Made by a program: the position numbers and the translations under genes. The notes beneath the pieces are model-generated. The model saw only the letters and a program-made list of their open reading frames with translations. It ran no database searches and had not been told where the DNA came from. This document shows positions 13,842 through 15,668 of a DNA stretch of 15,668 bases, piece after piece (the first letter of the stretch is position 1; each line of letters starts with the position of its first letter). Source of the stretch: JBGTCY01 sp041748615 (GTDB lineage: Bacteria > Bacteroidota > Bacteroidia > Chitinophagales > CAIOSU01); the NCBI GenBank assembly GCA_041748615.1, contig JBGTCY010000115.1, forward strand, positions 1 to 15,668, read 5' to 3'.

Positions 13842-13964
13842 ATGCCCATCAGCGAAAGTGAATTAAAGTTCGAAAGCCTGTTTACCGGTATAAATCCGCT
13901 CATAATGACTTTAGTCATCTTTCTGAATTGCTGGATGAACTACCTTTTGTCTTTACAAACATGA
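13842..13964 (+). CDS. Small membrane ORF (40 residues), coupled to the next ORF
   Basis: From ATG 13842 the frame reads MPISESELKFESLFTGINPL and then IMTLVIFLNCWMNYLLSLQT. The second half is one strongly hydrophobic segment flanked by an acidic amphipathic N-terminus. Its TGA overlaps the ATG of the following 31-residue ORF as ATGA. I recognise no family. The coupling and the hydrophobic character support translation, but the ORF is short enough to occur by chance. Confidence 0.38.
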   Translation: MPISESELKFESLFTGINPLIMTLVIFLNCWMNYLLSLQT

Positions 13965-14056
13965 AAAACCGCGTTTTAAAAATGGTTGCTGTTTGCATTT
14001 TATGCTTCACAATCATTTATGGAATTGTGGTTTACATTCAATTTCTAATCAAATAA
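13961..14056 (+). CDS. Small single-span membrane peptide (31 residues) upstream of the DUF2892 gene
   Basis: From ATG 13961 the product is MKNRVLKMVAVCILCFTIIY followed by GIVVYIQFLIK: a basic N-terminus, one membrane helix of about 20 residues, and a basic end, which is the usual layout of a real small membrane protein. It starts within the stop of the 40-residue ORF (ATGA) and ends nine bases before the DUF2892 start, so the three would share a transcript. No family is recognised. An alternative is that this is a signal-like leader affecting translation of the downstream gene. Confidence 0.45.
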   Translation: MKNRVLKMVAVCILCFTIIYGIVVYIQFLIK

Positions 14057-14065
14057 AAAAATGTT

Positions 14066-14272
14066 ATGAAAAAAAACATGGGAACCATTGACAAAGTCAT
14101 TCGCATTATTATCGCATTGGTAGTAGGAGGACTCTATTTTTCAGGAATCTTGAAAGGCACGCTTGGCCTTGTATTACTGGTGTTGGCTGTTGTATTTGTG
14201 CTTACAAGTCTTGTCGGGTTTTGTCCATTGTATGCACCATTTGGAATCAGCACCTGCGAAGTAAAAAAATAG
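14066..14272 (+). CDS. DUF2892 (YgaP-type) small inner-membrane protein
   Basis: This 68-residue protein has two membrane helices (residues about 12-27, IRIIIALVVGGLYFSG, and 31-50, TLGLVLLVLAVVFVLTSLVG) followed by CPLYAPFGISTCEVKK. The N-terminal MGTIDKVIRI and the C-P-L-Y-x-x-x-G-I-x-T-C ending are the markers of DUF2892. In other bacteria this domain is found alone or attached to rhodanese domains (YgaP); its role is not settled, although the paired cysteines suggest a link to sulfur or redox chemistry. ATG 14066 is taken as the start, with Met5 (14078) also possible. It is convergent with rlmN, with five bases between the stops. Confidence 0.85.
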   Translation: MKKNMGTIDKVIRIIIALVVGGLYFSGILKGTLGLVLLVLAVVFVLTSLVGFCPLYAPFGISTCEVKK

Positions 14273-14277
14273 AGTTG

Positions 14278-15315
14278 TTATTGCTTATTTGCCAACTGTC
14301 CGCAGGCGGCATCAATATCTTTCCCCCTGCTGTATCGGACTCTCGCGGTAATTTTTTTTTGTTCCAATAATGCCACGAAAGCATCACGGTTTTTTTCAGA
14401 CGATTTCCGGTAAGGAACTCCTTCAACCGGATTATATTCAATCACATTGACGAGAACATCCACTTTTGCGCAAAGTTTTGCAAGATTCAGCGCGTCCTCT
14501 CGTGTGTCATTAAATCCATCCAGCAGGATATATTCAAAGGTGACTTTGTTGTTTGTTTTTTGTTGGAAATAAATTAACGCTTCCATTAATGATTCAATCG
14601 GATTGCTGTCATTGATGGACATGATGCGGCTGCGTTTTTGATTATCGGAAGCATGCAGCGAAAGCGCGAGATTGAACTTCACTTCATCGTCCGCCAGTTT
14701 TTTAATCATTTTGGAAATTCCTGAAGTTGAAACGGTAATGCGTTTTGAGGAAATATTTAATCCGTTTGGAGAAGTGATTTTTTCAATCGCACTCAGCACA
14801 TTTTTATAGTTGAGCAGCGGCTCGCCCATGCCCATGAACACGATGTTTGTCAGCGGCATTTTATAATCCTTTTGTGATTGCTCAACCAGCATCGCGACCT
14901 GGTCATAAATTTCACCCGCGCTCAGATTACGTTTTAGTTTTAAGAAACCGGTTGCGCAAAATTTGCAATCGAGGCTGCATCCTGCCTGTGACGACACACA
15001 GGCTGTTACTCTGCCTGGTGCCGGAATAAGCACGCTTTCAATCAGGTTGCCATCAAACAACTTATAACGAATCTTAATCGTGCCGTCATTGCTTTTCTGA
15101 ATAAAATCTTCCTGAATCGGATGAATCTCAAAATCTTCAGCAAGCATTTTTCGCAACGGCAGTGACAGGTTGGTCATCTCCTCAACAGAGTGCGCGGATT
15201 TTTTCCAGAGCCATTCCTGAATTTGTTTCGCGCGAAAAGGTTTTTCATCCTTTTCCAATAAATAAGTTTCCAACTCATCAACCGATAGTTCGCGTAAATC
15301 CGCTTTAGCATTCAT
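14278..15315 (-). CDS. rlmN: RlmN, dual-specificity 23S rRNA A2503/tRNA A37 C2-methyltransferase
   Basis: This 345-residue radical SAM enzyme methylates C2 of adenosine 2503 in 23S rRNA and of A37 in some tRNAs. The iron-sulfur motif CSLDCKFC supplies Cys113, Cys117 and Cys120 after CVSSQAG. The radical SAM core continues with NIVFMGMGEPLLNY, ITVSTSGI and LALSLHASDNQKRSRIM, the last being a signature of this family. The methyl-carrier cysteine near the C-terminus is present in DAACGQLA (Cys338). Length and both ends agree with full-length members. ATG 15315 starts just before the N-terminal ELSVDELETYL accessory domain. Nothing suggests loss of function. Confidence 0.95.
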   Translation of the reverse strand: MNAKADLRELSVDELETYLLEKDEKPFRAKQIQEWLWKKSAHSVEEMTNLSLPLRKMLAEDFEIHPIQEDFIQKSNDGTIKIRYKLFDGNLIESVLIPAPGRVTACVSSQAGCSLDCKFCATGFLKLKRNLSAGEIYDQVAMLVEQSQKDYKMPLTNIVFMGMGEPLLNYKNVLSAIEKITSPNGLNISSKRITVSTSGISKMIKKLADDEVKFNLALSLHASDNQKRSRIMSINDSNPIESLMEALIYFQQKTNNKVTFEYILLDGFNDTREDALNLAKLCAKVDVLVNVIEYNPVEGVPYRKSSEKNRDAFVALLEQKKITARVRYSRGKDIDAACGQLANKQ

Positions 15316-15378
15316 AAGCGCAAAGTTCGGTGAAAAGTAGTTAGAAAATAATCGAGTAAAACTGATGTGGAGAACATC

Positions 15379-15668
15379 CTAATTGTCCGCGCTCATTTCA
15401 TCTTTACCGACCACAATCAACTCCCGCTCCGTGTATCCCGGGCGGGCGATGTAGGATTTCGCATTCGGGAAGCGCTTGCTCATAACTATCCGGGCTTTCG
15501 GAGTATAGATAAAAACATAGGGCGCATCATTGGCGACCATCGCCTGAAATTCTCGGAAGTAGTTGTGGCGCAAATCCTCATTCATTTCTTTGCGAATCGC
15601 TTCTATCAGTGCGTCAGATCGGGCATCGCCATATCCGACATAGTTGCTGCCGCCATTGTATGAGCCGG
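15379..15668 (-). CDS. Extracellular solute-binding protein family 5 (peptide ABC transporter), C-terminal part
   Basis: The frame enters from the right edge and ends at 15379. It reads GGSNYVGYGDARSDALIEAI, then REFQAMVANDAPYVFIYTPK and PGYTERELIV, which is the end of an SBP_bac_5 domain: the NYVGYGDARSDALI segment and the late APYVFIYTP strand are typical. Such proteins bind peptides or other small ligands outside the inner membrane and pass them to an ABC permease. About 95 residues are visible of an expected 500 or more; the first Met in the window (15585) is internal. It lies 63 bases upstream of the rlmN start on the same strand. Confidence 0.75.
   Translation of the reverse strand, partial: GSYNGGSNYVGYGDARSDALIEAIRKEMNEDLRHNYFREFQAMVANDAPYVFIYTPKARIVMSKRFPNAKSYIARPGYTERELIVVGKDEMSADN

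Noticed and set aside
13715..13918. 67-codon minus-strand frame across the galE end
   Set aside because: Overlaps conserved galE codons and has no family-like features; the small plus-strand ORFs fit the gap better.
1..15668. CRISPR array, tRNA, rRNA, prophage or insertion sequence
   Set aside because: No regularly spaced repeats, cloverleaf-like segments, integrase or transposase motifs were seen on either strand.

Overview
The window looks like a chromosomal segment from a member of the Bacteroidota. The evidence is a gldE-gldD pair at the left end, several promoter candidates of the Bacteroidota type (TTG, about 20 bases, TAnnTTTG) with no consistent Shine-Dalgarno sequences, a fusion of a PspC domain to a GIN-type beta-helix domain, and DUF4340 and DUF2892 proteins. 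I cannot name a genus. No rRNA, tRNA, CRISPR array, insertion sequence or phage gene is visible.

Layout, left to right. Positions 1-1412 (+): the 3' part of gldE, then gldD. Positions 1442-4025 (-): a DUF4340 membrane-anchored protein, a Rossmann-fold NADP oxidoreductase, a beta-carbonic anhydrase lacking its central zinc-ligand segment, and the C-terminal third of a bestrophin-type channel. That bestrophin fragment abuts the C-terminal end of an HxlR-type regulator on the opposite strand (3990-4154). Positions 4255-7240 (-): an apparent three-gene operon (small secreted protein, PadR repressor, large PspC/GIN membrane protein). It is read from a good Bacteroidota promoter embedded in two palindromes that share TACTAT/ATAGTA half-sites. 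Positions 7233-8300: a poorly coding stretch with a small secreted protein and several hairpins. Positions 8303-9503 (-): a LapA-like membrane protein, a 45-residue ORF, and an SGNH/GDSL hydrolase whose stop codon overlaps the start of that small ORF. Positions 9600-9743 (+) hold what looks like the tail of a lost gene. Positions 9832-10797 (+): a PLP-dependent threonine/serine dehydratase. Positions 10885-13773 (+): a nucleotide-sugar cassette (rmlA/rfbA, an extended-SDR sugar epimerase or decarboxylase, galE). Positions 13842-14272 (+): two tiny overlapping membrane-peptide ORFs followed by a DUF2892 protein. Positions 14278-15315 (-): rlmN. Positions 15379-15668 (-): the C-terminus of a family 5 extracellular solute-binding protein, cut by the window edge.

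Two themes stand out. The first is gene loss by clean deletion: an in-frame internal deletion in the carbonic anhydrase, a deletion scar joining two divergent genes next to it, and another gene tail at 9600-9743. The second is a self-contained envelope-stress-like operon (secreted peptide, PadR, PspC-GIN) with a readable promoter-operator. The nucleotide-sugar cassette would supply dTDP-hexose and UDP-galactose type precursors for surface polysaccharide. Nothing here forms an obvious new defence or mobile system. The most original items are the PadR operator pair with its operon, the small coupled ORFs, and the deletion scars.
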